The translations under genes were made by a program, and so were the position numbers. Under the pieces are notes generated by a model. The model worked only from the letters and a program-made list of their open reading frames with translations. It ran no database searches and had not been told where the DNA came from. This document shows positions 1 to 8,623 of a stretch of 64,000 nucleotides of DNA, one piece after another. Positions within the stretch are counted from its first letter, which is position 1; the number at the start of each line of letters is the position of its first letter. The stretch is from Stenotrophomonas sp. YIM B06876 (GTDB lineage: Bacteria; Pseudomonadota; Gammaproteobacteria; Xanthomonadales; Xanthomonadaceae): contig NZ_JAUJUJ010000011.1 in the NCBI RefSeq assembly GCF_030711595.1, positions 1 through 64,000 of the forward strand. Reading direction: 5' to 3'.

Positions 1-350
1 GGGGCCGGCGACGCCAGGCGATAGGCGCGAGCCGCGGCAGCCGGACGCACCAGCGAGGGGTCGGTTGCCGGGGTGCTGGCGGACGCATCGCCGCCGAGCT
101 GGCGCGCGATCATGCTCGACAGGCCCAGCCCGCGGCCTTTGGTCATCGCCTCGGCCAATTGCTTGTCGTACATCTCGCGGAACATCTGGTTCTCGCCGGT
201 GAACAGCGAGTCGCCGAAGCTGGCATCGCGCATGCTCTTGATCAACATCTGCGCGAACTGGCCTTCCAGCTGGCGCGCGACCTTGTCGATCTTGGCCGGG
301 TCGGTGGCGGTAGCCGGGTTCAGCTCCAGTGGCGAGGCGGAAATGCGCAT
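1..350 (-). CDS. flgJ: FlgJ, flagellar rod-capping protein, N-terminal part (cut by window edge)
   Basis: The frame starts with ATG at 350, one base after the flgI stop, and runs off the left edge, so only about 116 residues are visible. They form the rod-binding domain of FlgJ: MRISASPLELN at the start, then a helical stretch with QLEGQFAQMLIKSMRDA and FREMYDKQLAEAMTKG, the conserved core of this domain. FlgJ caps the growing rod in the periplasm; in this bacterial group it normally has a C-terminal muramidase that opens the peptidoglycan, but that part lies outside the window. It is the last visible gene of the flgGHIJ transcription unit. Confidence 0.9.
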   Translation of the reverse strand, partial: MRISASPLELNPATATDPAKIDKVARQLEGQFAQMLIKSMRDASFGDSLFTGENQMFREMYDKQLAEAMTKGRGLGLSSMIARQLGGDASASTPATDPSLVRPAAAARAYRLASPA

Positions 351-351
351 G

Positions 352-1470
352 TCAGATGACCTCGAGCTCGGCGCTCAGCGCGCCGGCCTGCTTGAGGGCT
401 TCCAGGATGGCGATCAGATCGCCCGGTGCGGCGCCGACTTCGTTCACCGCACGCACGATTTCATCCAGCGTGGCGCCGCCGTCGAAACGGAACATGCGGC
501 TGCCTTCGTTGCTGGCGGTGATGGTGGACTGCGGTGCGACCACGGTCTGGCCAGCACCGAATGCATTGGGCTGGCTGATGCTGCTCGATTCGCTCACGGT
601 CACCGTCAGCGAGCCGTGCGCGATCGCCGCCGGACTGACGTGGACGTGCGAACCGATCACCACGGTGCCGGTGCGCGAGTTCACCACCACCTTGGCCGGC
701 GCGCTGCCGGGGGACAGTTCGATGTTTTCAATGCGCGCCAGCAGGCCGATACGGGCGCCGGGATCGGTGGGTGATTGCACGGCAACGGTCACACCATCCA
801 CCGCCCGCGCCGCGCCTGCACCGAACGCGTTGTTCAGCGCGGCGACCATGCGCGAGACGGTGGTGAAATCGTTCTTGTGCAGGTTCAGGGTGATCTCGCC
901 GCCAGCCCCGAACACGTCGGGCAGCGCACGTTCCACGGTCGCGCCGTTGGGAATGCGGCCGACACTGGGAATGTTGACCGACATCCGCGAGCCGTCCTTG
1001 CCCTGCGCACCGAAGCCGCCCACGATCAGGTTGCCCTGGGCGATGGCATAGACCTCGCCGTCGGCGCCCTTGAGCGGCGCCATCAGCAGCGAGCCGCCGC
1101 GCAGCGAGACCGCGTTGCCGATCGAGGACACGGTGATATCGATCGGCTGGCCGGGTTTGGCGAACGGCGGCAGTTCGGCATGGATCGCCACGGCGGCCAC
1201 ATTCTTCAGCTGCGGATTGACGTTGGCCGGAACATTGACGCCCAGCTCACCGAGCAGGTTTTTCAGGCTCTGCACGGTGAACGGCGCCTGGCTGGTGCGG
1301 TCACCGCTGCCGTCCAGGCCGACCACCAGGCCGTAACCGACCAGCGCGTTGCCGCGCACACCACCGACCTGGGCCAGGTCCTTGATGCGTTCGGCATGGG
1401 CCGGTGCGATGACGCTGGCCGCAAGCAGGAACGCGGCGGCGATGCGCAAAGAGAGGGAGGACAGGTTCAT
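352..1470 (-). CDS. flgI: FlgI, flagellar P-ring protein
   Basis: The 372-residue protein has the usual FlgI length. It opens with a Sec signal peptide of about 26 residues (hydrophobic [16 protein letters not shown]) and continues with the family's mature start [13 protein letters not shown]. Typical FlgI stretches such as [17 protein letters not shown] and, near the C-terminus, [22 protein letters not shown] are present. FlgI is exported to the periplasm and builds the P-ring bushing in the peptidoglycan layer around the distal rod; ring assembly needs the chaperone FlgA, encoded at 7906-8559. The gene lies 8 bases after flgH and 1 base before flgJ, indicating one transcript. Confidence 0.97.
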   Translation of the reverse strand: MNLSSLSLRIAAAFLLAASVIAPAHAERIKDLAQVGGVRGNALVGYGLVVGLDGSGDRTSQAPFTVQSLKNLLGELGVNVPANVNPQLKNVAAVAIHAELPPFAKPGQPIDITVSSIGNAVSLRGGSLLMAPLKGADGEVYAIAQGNLIVGGFGAQGKDGSRMSVNIPSVGRIPNGATVERALPDVFGAGGEITLNLHKNDFTTVSRMVAALNNAFGAGAARAVDGVTVAVQSPTDPGARIGLLARIENIELSPGSAPAKVVVNSRTGTVVIGSHVHVSPAAIAHGSLTVTVSESSSISQPNAFGAGQTVVAPQSTITASNEGSRMFRFDGGATLDEIVRAVNEVGAAPGDLIAILEALKQAGALSAELEVI

Positions 1471-1478
1471 GTCGTGGC

Positions 1479-2171
1479 TCAGAACGGCGTCAGCGCCGAG
1501 TTGAAGAAGCGTCCCAGCCAGCCGATGGCATTGGACTGCGCGACCGGGCCGCGACCGCCATAGGCGATGCGCGCGTCGGCAACCTTGCTGGAGGGAATGG
1601 TGTTGTCCGGCGCGATGTCGGCGGCGCGGACGATGCCCTGGATCTGCACCATCTCGTCACCCTGGTTCAGGCGCAGGTTCTTCTGCCCCTGCACCACCAG
1701 ATTGCCGTTGGGCAGACGCTGGATCACGGTGACGGTGACGCTGCCCTGCAGGCGGTTGCTCTGCGCGCTGTTGCCCTTGCCCTTGAAGTCGCGCTCGGCG
1801 CTGGCTTCGGCGCTGAGGATGTCCTTGCCGCCGAGCGTGACCGGCGCGCCGAACAGGGTCGGGGTACCGATGCCGACCTGCGACTGCTTGCTGATCGCGG
1901 TGGTGGCGGTGGTGGTGGCGGTGGTGTTCTCGGTCAGGGTGATGGTCAGCAGATCGCCGACCTCACGCGCACGCCGATCGCCATACAGGTTCAAAGCGGG
2001 GCCGGCGGCGTAGATCGCGCCAGCGCTGGGCGCGGCGGCCGCTGCCATCACCGGCACCACCGGCGCCATCAGCGGGTAGGGCCGTACGTCGCCGGCGACC
2101 ACGCAACCGCCCAGCAGCACGAGGCTGCTGGCGGCAATGGACAGGCGGAACAGGGAGCACAAGCGCGACAT
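1479..2171 (-). CDS. flgH: FlgH, flagellar L-ring lipoprotein
   Basis: FlgH forms the L-ring in the outer membrane. The chosen start (ATG at 2171, 230 residues) puts a lipoprotein signal peptide at the N-terminus, with a lipobox LLGGC and the acylated Cys at residue 23; an in-frame ATG 18 bases upstream would only add residues before the signal. The body carries FlgH-type segments such as [19 protein letters not shown], and the C-terminus ends [11 protein letters not shown], close to the family's usual ending. It lies between flgG (23 bases upstream) and flgI. Confidence 0.96.
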   Translation of the reverse strand: MSRLCSLFRLSIAASSLVLLGGCVVAGDVRPYPLMAPVVPVMAAAAAPSAGAIYAAGPALNLYGDRRAREVGDLLTITLTENTTATTTATTAISKQSQVGIGTPTLFGAPVTLGGKDILSAEASAERDFKGKGNSAQSNRLQGSVTVTVIQRLPNGNLVVQGQKNLRLNQGDEMVQIQGIVRAADIAPDNTIPSSKVADARIAYGGRGPVAQSNAIGWLGRFFNSALTPF

Positions 2172-2194
2172 GGCGGTATCCGGAATCAACGCGG

Positions 2195-2980
2195 TCAGAC
2201 GTTGTTGTTGAGGTAGCCGAGCATCGAGTCGGTAGTGGAGATGGCCTTGGCGTTCATCTCGTAGGCGCGCTGGGTCTCGATCATGCTGACCAGCTCTTCG
2301 ACCACGTTGACGTTGCTGCCCTCCAGCGCGCCCTGGACGATGCTGCCCACGCCATTGAGGCCGGGGGTGCCGTTCTGCGCCGGACCGGACGCGGTGGTTT
2401 CCAGGTAGAGGTTGCCGCCCTTGGACTGCAGGCCGGCCGGATTGATGAAGTCGGTCAGCGTCAGCGAACCGACTTCCACCGAGGCCGCTTCACCGGCCAT
2501 CTGCACGCTGACGGTGCCGTCGCTGCCGATGGTCAGCGACTGCGCGCCCTCGGGAATCTGGATGCCCGGCTGCACCGGATGACCGCTGTTGGTGACCAGC
2601 TCGCCCTGGGCATTGATCTGGAAGGTGCCGTCGCGGGTATAGGCCGAGGAACCGTCGGGCATCATCACTTCGAAAAAGCCGCGACCGTTGACCATCACGT
2701 CCAGCGCGCGGCCGGTCTGCTGCTGGCTGCCCTGCTGGAAATTCTTGGAGGTAGCCACCACGCGTACACCGGTGCCCAGTTGCAGGCCGGTGGGCAGCTG
2801 CGTCTGCGCCGAGGTGGAACCGCCGGGCTGGCGCACCTGTTGGTACAGCAGGTCCTCGAAGCTGGCGCGGTCCTGCTTGAAACCGGTGGTGTTGGTGTTG
2901 GCCAGGTTGTTGGAAACAACCGACATGCGCATCTGCTGCGCATCCAGTCCGGTCTTGGCGACCCACAATGCCTGATTCAT
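2195..2980 (-). CDS. flgG: FlgG, distal rod protein
   Basis: The start at 2980 gives [16 protein letters not shown], the near-invariant FlgG N-terminus, and a 261-residue protein, the normal family length. The frame stays open 45 bases further upstream, but those residues do not fit the family. The N-terminal rod/hook signature ([16 protein letters not shown]) and the C-terminal heptad region ([20 protein letters not shown]) are both present. FlgG polymerises into the distal rod. A 99-base gap before it, much longer than the other gaps in the cluster, holds a sigma-54-type promoter, so flgG probably opens its own transcription unit flgGHIJ. Confidence 0.97.
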   Translation of the reverse strand: MNQALWVAKTGLDAQQMRMSVVSNNLANTNTTGFKQDRASFEDLLYQQVRQPGGSTSAQTQLPTGLQLGTGVRVVATSKNFQQGSQQQTGRALDVMVNGRGFFEVMMPDGSSAYTRDGTFQINAQGELVTNSGHPVQPGIQIPEGAQSLTIGSDGTVSVQMAGEAASVEVGSLTLTDFINPAGLQSKGGNLYLETTASGPAQNGTPGLNGVGSIVQGALEGSNVNVVEELVSMIETQRAYEMNAKAISTTDSMLGYLNNNV

Positions 2981-3035
2981 GGAACGGTTCCTCTGCTGAT
3001 ACCGGCCGCGGCGGGCGGCGTTCAAACGGGTAGAT

Positions 3036-3050
3036 GCATGGCGCGTGCCA
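3036..3050 (-). promoter_or_regulatory. Sigma-54 promoter upstream of flgG
   Basis: Read on the minus strand, the site is TGGCACG, four bases, then ATGC. The essential -24 GG and -12 GC are separated by the required ten bases, and the -24 box is perfect; the -12 box has ATGC instead of TTGC. It lies 56 bases before the flgG start, in the only long gap inside the flg cluster. Sigma-54 with the FleQ activator drives class II flagellar operons in xanthomonads and pseudomonads. Confidence 0.75.
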
Positions 3051-3079
3051 AAACGGCGCCGGATTGCTGACGGGCGGCC

Positions 3080-3829
3080 TCAGCCGTTGAGACGCAGCAG
3101 GCTGTTGGCGCTGCGCGCGTTCTCGTCGCCGTGCTTGATCACCTTCACCTGCATCTCGAACTGCCGCTGCAGCTGGATCATCTGCACCAGGGCGCCGGCG
3201 GCATCGACGTTGCTGCCTTCCAGCTGGCCGCTGTCCAGCGCCTTGCCGGTGGCTTGCGCGAACGGCTGCTGCGGATCGGTATTGCGCATCAGGCCGTCGA
3301 GCCGCCGTTCCAGCTGTGCATCGGGTGCCTGCACCACGCGCAGGCGGCCGATCATCGCCATCGTCTGCGGGCCTTCGCCCTGCGGAATGATCGAAATGGT
3401 GCCGTCGCTGCCGATCTCGATGGCCTGGTGTGGTGGGATCGCCATCGGATTGCCGTTGTCGTCCAGCACCGCATTGCCTTCGGCGGTGACCAGTTGGCCA
3501 TTGGGCGTGAGCGCCAACGCACCGCCGCGGGTATAGGCCTCGCCGCCCTCGGGCACCTGCACTGCCAGCCAGTTGCCGGGCTGCAGCGACAGGTCCAGCG
3601 CGTTGCCGGTGACCAGTTGCGCGCCGACGCGGCGGTTAAAGCCGGCGTCGACATGCAGGGCATCCACACGCGAGGGATAGCCCGGGCCCTGGATGCGGAA
3701 CGCCTCGGTATTGGCCAGCGCTTGCTTGAAGCCCGGCGTATCGGCGTTGGCGAGATTGTGCGAGACCGTACCCTGCGCCTGCAGCGAGGCGCGGGCGCCG
3801 GTCATGGCGACGTAAAGGGCCTTGTCCAT
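3080..3829 (-). CDS. flgF: FlgF, proximal rod protein
   Basis: The 249-residue protein starts MDKALYVAMTGARASLQAQ, the typical FlgF N-terminus. It has the rod-family signature SHNLANADTPGFKQ and a C-terminal helix (GALVQMIQLQRQFEMQVKVI) that packs against the N-terminal helix in the assembled rod. FlgF is one of the proximal rod subunits exported by the flagellar type III apparatus. It follows flgE by 34 bases and is the last gene of the putative flgBCDEF unit, before the promoter-containing gap ahead of flgG. Confidence 0.95.
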   Translation of the reverse strand: MDKALYVAMTGARASLQAQGTVSHNLANADTPGFKQALANTEAFRIQGPGYPSRVDALHVDAGFNRRVGAQLVTGNALDLSLQPGNWLAVQVPEGGEAYTRGGALALTPNGQLVTAEGNAVLDDNGNPMAIPPHQAIEIGSDGTISIIPQGEGPQTMAMIGRLRVVQAPDAQLERRLDGLMRNTDPQQPFAQATGKALDSGQLEGSNVDAAGALVQMIQLQRQFEMQVKVIKHGDENARSANSLLRLNG

Positions 3830-3863
3830 CAGTGGTTTTCCGTGATGTGGTCAGCAGCCGTCA

Positions 3864-5087
3864 TCAACGGATGTTGATGATGGCCTGGGTGATCTGGTCC
3901 TGGGTCGAGAGCATCTGCGAGTTCGCCTGGAAGTTGCGCTGCGCGGTGATCATGTTGACCAGCTGTTCGGTCAGATCGACGGTGGAGGCTTCCAGCGAGC
4001 CGGCCTGGATCTGGCCGAAGTCGGAGCTGTCCGGTGTGCCGGTACGCGGCGTGCCGGAGGTGTAGGTTTCCGACCAAAGGTTGCTGCCCTGGTTCTTCAG
4101 CCCTTGCGGGTTGTTGAAGTTGGTCAGTGCGACCTGTCCCAGACCCACATCCACGCCATTGGAATAGCGTGCATACACCACGCCTTCTTCGGAGATGCTG
4201 ACTTCATTGAGCTTGCCGGAGGCATACCCGTCCTGGGCGGTGTTGCGCAGCGAAAATTTCTCGCCGTACTGGGTCGAACCCGTGATGTTCAGCGACATGG
4301 TCAACATGCCGGCCCCGGTGCTGGGGGTGAACGGGTCCATCATGATCTTGCCGTCGGCCGGAGCGGTCAATACGCCGTTGTTGGAGAACTCCAGCGTGGT
4401 CGGCGCGCCAGCGGCGACGCCATCGACGTAGTTGTAGACCTGCCACTCGTTGGGGTTGGCGGTCTTGACGAAGTAGGACGTCTGGGTGTGACTGACACCC
4501 AGCGAGTCGTATACGGTGACGCCGCCGCTGGACTGGCTGTAGCTGTTGGAGTCAGCCGGATCGAACGGGGTCACTGTCGGCACTTTGGCATTGGCCGGCA
4601 GGGTGAAGGCCAGTTCGACATTGCTGGTCGGGCGCGGCGGGCTATCGGTGGTCAACAGGCGCAGATCGATCAGTTGTCCTGTCTCGAAACCGGTGCCGTC
4701 GCCATTGGGGGCGAACACCTGCAGGCGTGCACCCTGCGGGTTGACCACGTAGCCATTGCTGTCGGTCTGGAAGTTGCCCGCGCGCGAATACACGCGCGAG
4801 CCGTTCATGCTCAGGGTAAAGAAGCCCTCGCCGGCGACAGCCAGATCCAGGCTGCGGCCGGTGGTATCGATATTGCCCTGCGAGAACTGCTGGGCCACGT
4901 TGGTGACGCGCGTGCCCGAACCGACGGCGGTGGAGGACAACCCGTAGCTGGTGGAGTTGAACAGATCGGCGAACTCGGCGCGCGATTCCTTGAAGCCGGT
5001 GGTGTTGACGTTGGCGATGTTGTTCGCCGTTACGTTGAGATGCGCGTTGGCGGCATTGATACCGGACAGCGAGATATTGAAGCCCAT
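3864..5087 (-). CDS. flgE: FlgE, flagellar hook protein
   Basis: The 407-residue protein starts MGFNISLSGINAANAHLNV and has the flagellar rod/hook N-terminal signature NNIANVNTTGFKESRAEF. The middle contains the hook-specific domains (for example SLGVSHTQTSYFVKT), and the C-terminus has the conserved EASTVDLTEQLVNMITAQRNFQANSQ region. FlgE polymerises beneath the FlgD cap to make the hook, which joins the rod to the filament. The gene is preceded by flgD, as usual, with a 32-base gap. Confidence 0.97.
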   Translation of the reverse strand: MGFNISLSGINAANAHLNVTANNIANVNTTGFKESRAEFADLFNSTSYGLSSTAVGSGTRVTNVAQQFSQGNIDTTGRSLDLAVAGEGFFTLSMNGSRVYSRAGNFQTDSNGYVVNPQGARLQVFAPNGDGTGFETGQLIDLRLLTTDSPPRPTSNVELAFTLPANAKVPTVTPFDPADSNSYSQSSGGVTVYDSLGVSHTQTSYFVKTANPNEWQVYNYVDGVAAGAPTTLEFSNNGVLTAPADGKIMMDPFTPSTGAGMLTMSLNITGSTQYGEKFSLRNTAQDGYASGKLNEVSISEEGVVYARYSNGVDVGLGQVALTNFNNPQGLKNQGSNLWSETYTSGTPRTGTPDSSDFGQIQAGSLEASTVDLTEQLVNMITAQRNFQANSQMLSTQDQITQAIINIR

Positions 5088-5119
5088 TGGAATGTCCCTT
5101 CTGGTGTCGGTGGGGCGGC

Positions 5120-5791
5120 TCAGCTGATGCGGAGCACGTAGTCGAGCGGGGCCGTGCCCAGGCCCTTGAGGTTGAGGTAGAGCCCGTCGGAACCGACGGT
5201 CACGCTCTCCACGGCGGCCTGTACGTAGGTGTTGAGCTTGCTTTGCTCACCGCTGCTGCCGGTGTGGTGGGCGGTGATGCTGTAGCTGCCTGCGGGCATG
5301 CGCTTGCCATCGGCGTCGGTGCCGTCCCACTGGAACGCGACTTCGCCGGCGGCGCCGGCGTCAACGCTGATCTGGTTGACCTTGAGGCCGTTGGCATCGG
5401 TGATGTCCACGGTGACAAACCCCGGTCCGGGCGCTGCCACCGTACCGCTGACCGCGCCGCTCTCCTCGAGCGCAAGCTTGCTGGACGGCACCAGTACTTC
5501 ATGGCCGACAAGGGCCGCGCCGCGCAGGATCTGGTCGCCGGACATGGATTGCTGGAATCCCTGCACCGAGGCGTTCAACTGGTTGATGCCCTGGACCGTG
5601 GACAGCTGCGCCATCTGCGCCACCATCTGGCTGTTGTCCATCGGCTTGAGCGGATCCTGGTGCTGCAGCTGGGTGGTCATCAGCCGCATGAAGTCGGCCT
5701 GGTCCAGCACGTCCTTCTTTCTGGTCTGGGGGCTGGCCGGGTTGCTCAGGCCAAGCGAGCCATAGATATCGGTATTGACGGTGGTGCTCAT
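5120..5791 (-). CDS. flgD: FlgD, hook-cap (scaffolding) protein
   Basis: The 223-residue protein has the FlgD N-terminal region with KKDVLDQADFMRLMTTQLQ and HQDPLKPMDNSQMVAQMAQL, the family hallmark. The C-terminal half resembles the tudor/Ig-like part (WDGTDADGKRMPAGSYSI). FlgD caps the growing hook so that FlgE subunits can assemble, and is then discarded. It sits between flgC (26-base gap) and flgE in the standard order. Confidence 0.96.
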   Translation of the reverse strand: MSTTVNTDIYGSLGLSNPASPQTRKKDVLDQADFMRLMTTQLQHQDPLKPMDNSQMVAQMAQLSTVQGINQLNASVQGFQQSMSGDQILRGAALVGHEVLVPSSKLALEESGAVSGTVAAPGPGFVTVDITDANGLKVNQISVDAGAAGEVAFQWDGTDADGKRMPAGSYSITAHHTGSSGEQSKLNTYVQAAVESVTVGSDGLYLNLKGLGTAPLDYVLRIS

Positions 5792-5817
5792 AACGGGAAT
5801 ATCCGGAGGCGAGGGGG

Positions 5818-6225
5818 TCAGCGACCCATGGTCAGCGTGGCCAGCGCCAGTTCCTTGGCGGTATTGAGCATCTCCACGCCGGCCTGGTAATTGCGCGAGG
5901 TGGAGATCAGGTTGACCATCTGCGCGACCGGATCGACATCGGGCGAGTAGACGTAGCCGTCGCCGTCGGCCAGCGGATGGTTGGGCTCATAACGCTTGAT
6001 CGGCGCAGCGTCGCTCTGGTGGATTTGCTTGACCTGCACCGAGGTCAGGTTGGGGTCCTGGCGGCTGGTGACGGCCTGGAAGATCGGCTCCAGCGGCTTG
6101 TAGACGGCCTCGGCCGAACCGGCCACGGAGTCGGCATTGGACAGGTTGGAGGCAATAGTGCTCATGCGCACCGACTGCGCCTGCAGCGCGGAGCCGGCGA
6201 TATCGAAGATCGGCAGATTGCTCAT
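5818..6225 (-). CDS. flgC: FlgC, proximal rod protein
   Basis: The 135-residue protein has normal FlgC length. Its N-terminus (FDIAGSALQAQSVRMSTIASNL) and C-terminus (DPVAQMVNLISTSRNYQAGVEML) are the two interacting helices of the family. It starts three bases after the flgB stop, so the two are almost certainly translated from one message. FlgB, FlgC, FlgF and FlgG build the rod that crosses the periplasm. Confidence 0.96.
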   Translation of the reverse strand: MSNLPIFDIAGSALQAQSVRMSTIASNLSNADSVAGSAEAVYKPLEPIFQAVTSRQDPNLTSVQVKQIHQSDAAPIKRYEPNHPLADGDGYVYSPDVDPVAQMVNLISTSRNYQAGVEMLNTAKELALATLTMGR

Positions 6226-6228
6226 CGC

Positions 6229-6627
6229 TTATTGCCCCGTGATCGCGGTGAGCAGGGTGCGCACCTTGGATTCGACGAAACTCAGCGAGGCGCGATACTC
6301 CAGCGCGGCGCGGCCGTAGGCGGCGCGCTCGATATCCGGATCGACGGTGTTGCCGTCCAGACTGGGCTGGTTGCCCGGACGCAGGATCTGGAACGGATTG
6401 AGGCCGTCACCGCCAATCTGGTAGTGCTGCTCGGCGGTCGTGGCCAGCCCGCCGTTGCCATTGCCGCCTTGCGCGTGGCGCAGCGCGGCGTCGAAGTCCA
6501 GATCCTTGGCCTGGTAGCCGGGGGTGTCGGCATTGCCCAGGTTGCTGGCAATCAGCTTCATCCGCTGCTCGCGCAACGGCATGGCCTGGGCATGGACACC
6601 CAGATAGTTGGAAATCAGATTGGGCAT
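6229..6627 (-). CDS. flgB: FlgB, proximal rod protein; first gene of the flg operon
   Basis: The 132-residue protein carries the FlgB N-terminal signature (LREQRMKLIASNLGNADTPG, then the YQAKDLDF segment) and a C-terminal helix SLSFVESKVRTLLTAITGQ. FlgB is the most proximal rod subunit, at the MS-ring/export-gate face. A near-perfect sigma-54 promoter at 6662-6676 lies 35 bases before its start, so it opens the flgBCDEF unit. Confidence 0.96.
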   Translation of the reverse strand: MPNLISNYLGVHAQAMPLREQRMKLIASNLGNADTPGYQAKDLDFDAALRHAQGGNGNGGLATTAEQHYQIGGDGLNPFQILRPGNQPSLDGNTVDPDIERAAYGRAALEYRASLSFVESKVRTLLTAITGQ

Positions 6628-6661
6628 GGCGCGCTTCCCGCGGAACGATGCCGGGGTACAG

Positions 6662-6676
6662 GCAAGCGGCGTGCCA
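6662..6676 (-). promoter_or_regulatory. Sigma-54 promoter of flgB
   Basis: On the minus strand the sequence is TGGCACG, four bases (CCGC), then TTGC: a full match to the sigma-54 consensus in both the -24 and -12 boxes, 35 bases before the flgB ATG. Sigma-54 promoters need an upstream activator, FleQ in this group; its site would lie toward the palindromes at 6720-6822. Confidence 0.92.
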
Positions 6677-6719
6677 GAACGGTGGGCCGGGACGGGCAGG
6701 GTGGCTCAAAGCCGGAGCG

Positions 6720-6740
6720 GCCACGGACGATTGCCGTGGC
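6720..6740. repeat. Small palindrome upstream of the flgB promoter
   Basis: GCCACGG and CCGTGGC form a 7-bp inverted repeat around a 7-base spacer, about 45-65 bases upstream of the flgB sigma-54 site. It could be an activator site or simply a hairpin; the sequence does not decide. Confidence 0.45.
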
Positions 6741-6761
6741 GGCCGGTATCCGCCCGCTGCA

Positions 6762-6822
6762 GGAGTGACGTGAGTCGCGATGTGGCCTTGCTGTATTGCC
6801 GGGTCGCGACTCACGTCGCTCC
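6762..6822. repeat. REP-like palindromic element
   Basis: A 19-base arm (6762-6780, beginning GGAGTGACGTGAG) is repeated inverted at 6804-6822 with one mismatch, around a 23-base loop. GGAGCGAC...GTCGCGAC-type palindromes are a common family of intergenic REP elements in xanthomonads. It sits between the convergent ends of regulatory DNA for flgB and the cheV 3' end, the typical location of such elements. As RNA it would form a strong hairpin and could also end the cheV transcript. Confidence 0.75.
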
Positions 6823-6845
6823 ATTAAGGCCCGCGCGGCGGCGGA

Positions 6846-7790
6846 TCAGGCCGCGGCGGCGACCTGTTTCAAGCGGTGCAGCACGAAGTCGGCCAGTTCA
6901 TGCGGGCTGTATTTGGCGACAAAGGCATTGGCACCGACGCGCTCGACCATGGCGTTGTTGAACACGCCCGACAGCGAGGTGTGCAGCAGCACGTAGAGCC
7001 CGGAAAGCCCGGCGTGGCGCCGGATTTCCGTCGTCAGCGTATAGCCGTCCATGGCCGGCATCTCGATGTCGGAGATCACCATCGCATAGCGGTCAGCCGG
7101 GTTTTCCCCGGAGGCATGGATCTGCAGCAGGTGATCCAGCGCCTGCCTGCCGTCGGACAGCAGGGTGGCGGTCACCCCGAGCTGGTCGAGCACGTTGCGG
7201 ATCTGCTGGCGTGCGACCCGCGAGTCATCCACCACCAGTACCTGCATCGGCGGCGCGTCGGCCGGCAACGCCATCGACGGGTCGAGCACGGCTTCGCCGC
7301 GGATCTGGGCGATGTCGGCCAGCACGCTTTCCACGTCGATGACCTGGATCAGTTCGCCCTGGAAGCGGGTGACCGCGGTCAGGTAGCTGGATTCGGCTCC
7401 CAGTTCCGGCGGCGGATGGATGTCTTCCACGGCGATATTGACGATCCGCTCCACCCCACTGACCAGAAACCCCTGGATCGAGCGGTTGAACTCGGTCACC
7501 ACCAGATAGCCCGGGGCGGTATCGGCGTCCGGTTCGCGTTCGGGATGGCCGATCGCCAGGCCCAGGTCGAGCACCGGCACCGATCGGCCGCGCACGTCGG
7601 CGACCCCGGCGAACTGCGAAGGCAGCCCCGGCACCTGAAACAGTGCCGGCCGGCGCAGCACTTCCTGCACCTTGAATACGTTCACGCCAAAAAGCTGACG
7701 CCCGCCGAGCCGGAACAGCAGCAGGGCCAGACGATTGTGGCCGGCCAGGCGCGTGCGCTGGTCGATGCGATTGAGCAGGTCATGGGACAT
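6846..7790 (-). CDS. cheV: CheV, CheW-receiver chemotaxis coupling protein
   Basis: The 314-residue protein starts MSHDLLNRIDQRTRLAG. The N-terminal half is a CheW-like coupling domain (LLFRLGGRQLFGVNVFKVQEV, VADVRGRSVPVLDL). The C-terminal half, from about residue 180, is a receiver domain with the acidic pair in VVDDS, the phospho-acceptor Asp in VISDIEMPAMDG and the conserved Lys in FVAKYSP. CheV links chemoreceptors to the kinase CheA and tunes the signal through its phosphorylation. A much longer frame extends upstream but is non-coding in character and overlaps flgA. cheV is divergent from flgA. Confidence 0.95.
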   Translation of the reverse strand: MSHDLLNRIDQRTRLAGHNRLALLLFRLGGRQLFGVNVFKVQEVLRRPALFQVPGLPSQFAGVADVRGRSVPVLDLGLAIGHPEREPDADTAPGYLVVTEFNRSIQGFLVSGVERIVNIAVEDIHPPPELGAESSYLTAVTRFQGELIQVIDVESVLADIAQIRGEAVLDPSMALPADAPPMQVLVVDDSRVARQQIRNVLDQLGVTATLLSDGRQALDHLLQIHASGENPADRYAMVISDIEMPAMDGYTLTTEIRRHAGLSGLYVLLHTSLSGVFNNAMVERVGANAFVAKYSPHELADFVLHRLKQVAAAA

Positions 7791-7855
7791 GCACCCGGTA
7801 TCGGCGAGTGGGCGGCGGAACTTGAGGCCCGTTATAAAACAGGGCGCGGCGTTTG

Positions 7856-7870
7856 CGGCACGCCACTTGC
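7856..7870 (+). promoter_or_regulatory. Sigma-54 promoter of flgA
   Basis: The site reads CGGCACG, four bases (CCAC), then TTGC. The -24 GG and -12 GC are ten bases apart, and only the first base differs from the TGGCACG consensus. It lies 36 bases before the flgA ATG, nearly the same distance as at flgB. Confidence 0.88.
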
Positions 7871-7905
7871 ATCGAAGGCCGGACCTGACGTTGCTGGAGT
7901 TGCCG

Positions 7906-8559
7906 ATGCGCCCGATGCGCCCGATGCTGATGTTGTGCCTGCTGCTGGCCGCTCCGGTCTGGGCCGCAGGCTGGCAGCCGGTGGAGTCGATCCGCAGCGC
8001 CGCACTGGCCACACTCGATGCCGGCACCGACGCCGAGGCGACGCTGGACGCCGGTTTGCGCCTTCCGGCCTGTCCGGTCGCGCTGGAGGCGCGTGCCACC
8101 GCCAATACCACGGTGGAGGTGAGCTGCCCGCAGGCGGGCGGCTGGCGCCTGTTTGTCCCGCTCAAGATCCGCCGCGAACAGGCGGTGCTGGTGCTCAATC
8201 GCGGGTTGGCGGCAGGCGAAATCCTGGGCCCGGCCGATATCGGGTCGGTCAAACGTGACACCGCCCGCATTGCCGGGGCGGTATTGACCGATCCGCAGCA
8301 GGCCATCGGCCGCGTCGCCCGGCGTACATTGGCCGCGGGCAGTCTGCTTTCCGCCACCGACCTGGTGTCGCCGCGACTGGTGCGGCGCGGCGACAATGTG
8401 TCGCTGGTGTCCCGTCGCGGCGGGATCGAGGTGCGGGTGGCGGGCCGGGCGCTGGGCGATGCCGGCGAAAATGACCGGGTGTCGGTGGAAAACCTCTCCT
8501 CGCGGCGCGTGGTGCAGGGCGTGGTCGCGGCCGGCGGCGACGTGCTGGTTTCACGATAA
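7906..8559 (+). CDS. flgA: FlgA, P-ring assembly chaperone
   Basis: The ATG at 7906 follows a GGAG ribosome-binding site by six bases and gives a clear Sec signal peptide (MLMLCLLLAAPVWAAG), so it is preferred over starts further upstream in the same frame. The 217-residue protein has the C-terminal SAF/ChapFlgA domain: LNRGLAAGEILGPADI, the segment from AIGRVARRTLAAG to LLSATDL, and GDNVSLVSRRGGIEVRVAG. FlgA acts in the periplasm to help FlgI form the P-ring. It starts the flgA-flgM-flgN group and has its own sigma-54 promoter. Confidence 0.94.
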   Translation: MRPMRPMLMLCLLLAAPVWAAGWQPVESIRSAALATLDAGTDAEATLDAGLRLPACPVALEARATANTTVEVSCPQAGGWRLFVPLKIRREQAVLVLNRGLAAGEILGPADIGSVKRDTARIAGAVLTDPQQAIGRVARRTLAAGSLLSATDLVSPRLVRRGDNVSLVSRRGGIEVRVAGRALGDAGENDRVSVENLSSRRVVQGVVAAGGDVLVSR

Positions 8560-8566
8560 TTGCCGC

Positions 8567-8593
8567 TAAAGATCCCCGGCCCAGCGCCGTTAA
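8567..8593 (+). promoter_or_regulatory. Sigma-28 (FliA) promoter of flgMN
   Basis: TAAAGATC, exactly 11 bases, then GCCGTTAA match the FliA consensus TAAAGTTT-N11-GCCGATAA (the -10 box differs at one position). It lies between the flgA stop and flgM. Having the anti-sigma factor FlgM made from a sigma-28 promoter, in addition to read-through from flgA, is the standard feedback design of the flagellar cascade. Confidence 0.82.
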
Positions 8594-8623
8594 CTTTTAC
8601 GAACCGAATCCAGGATGCCTTCC

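Noticed and set aside
7798-7825. Sigma-28 promoter for cheV
   Set aside because: GCCGATAC is present on the minus strand, but the -35 part is weak, the spacer is 12 instead of 11 bases, and the transcript would start at the start codon.
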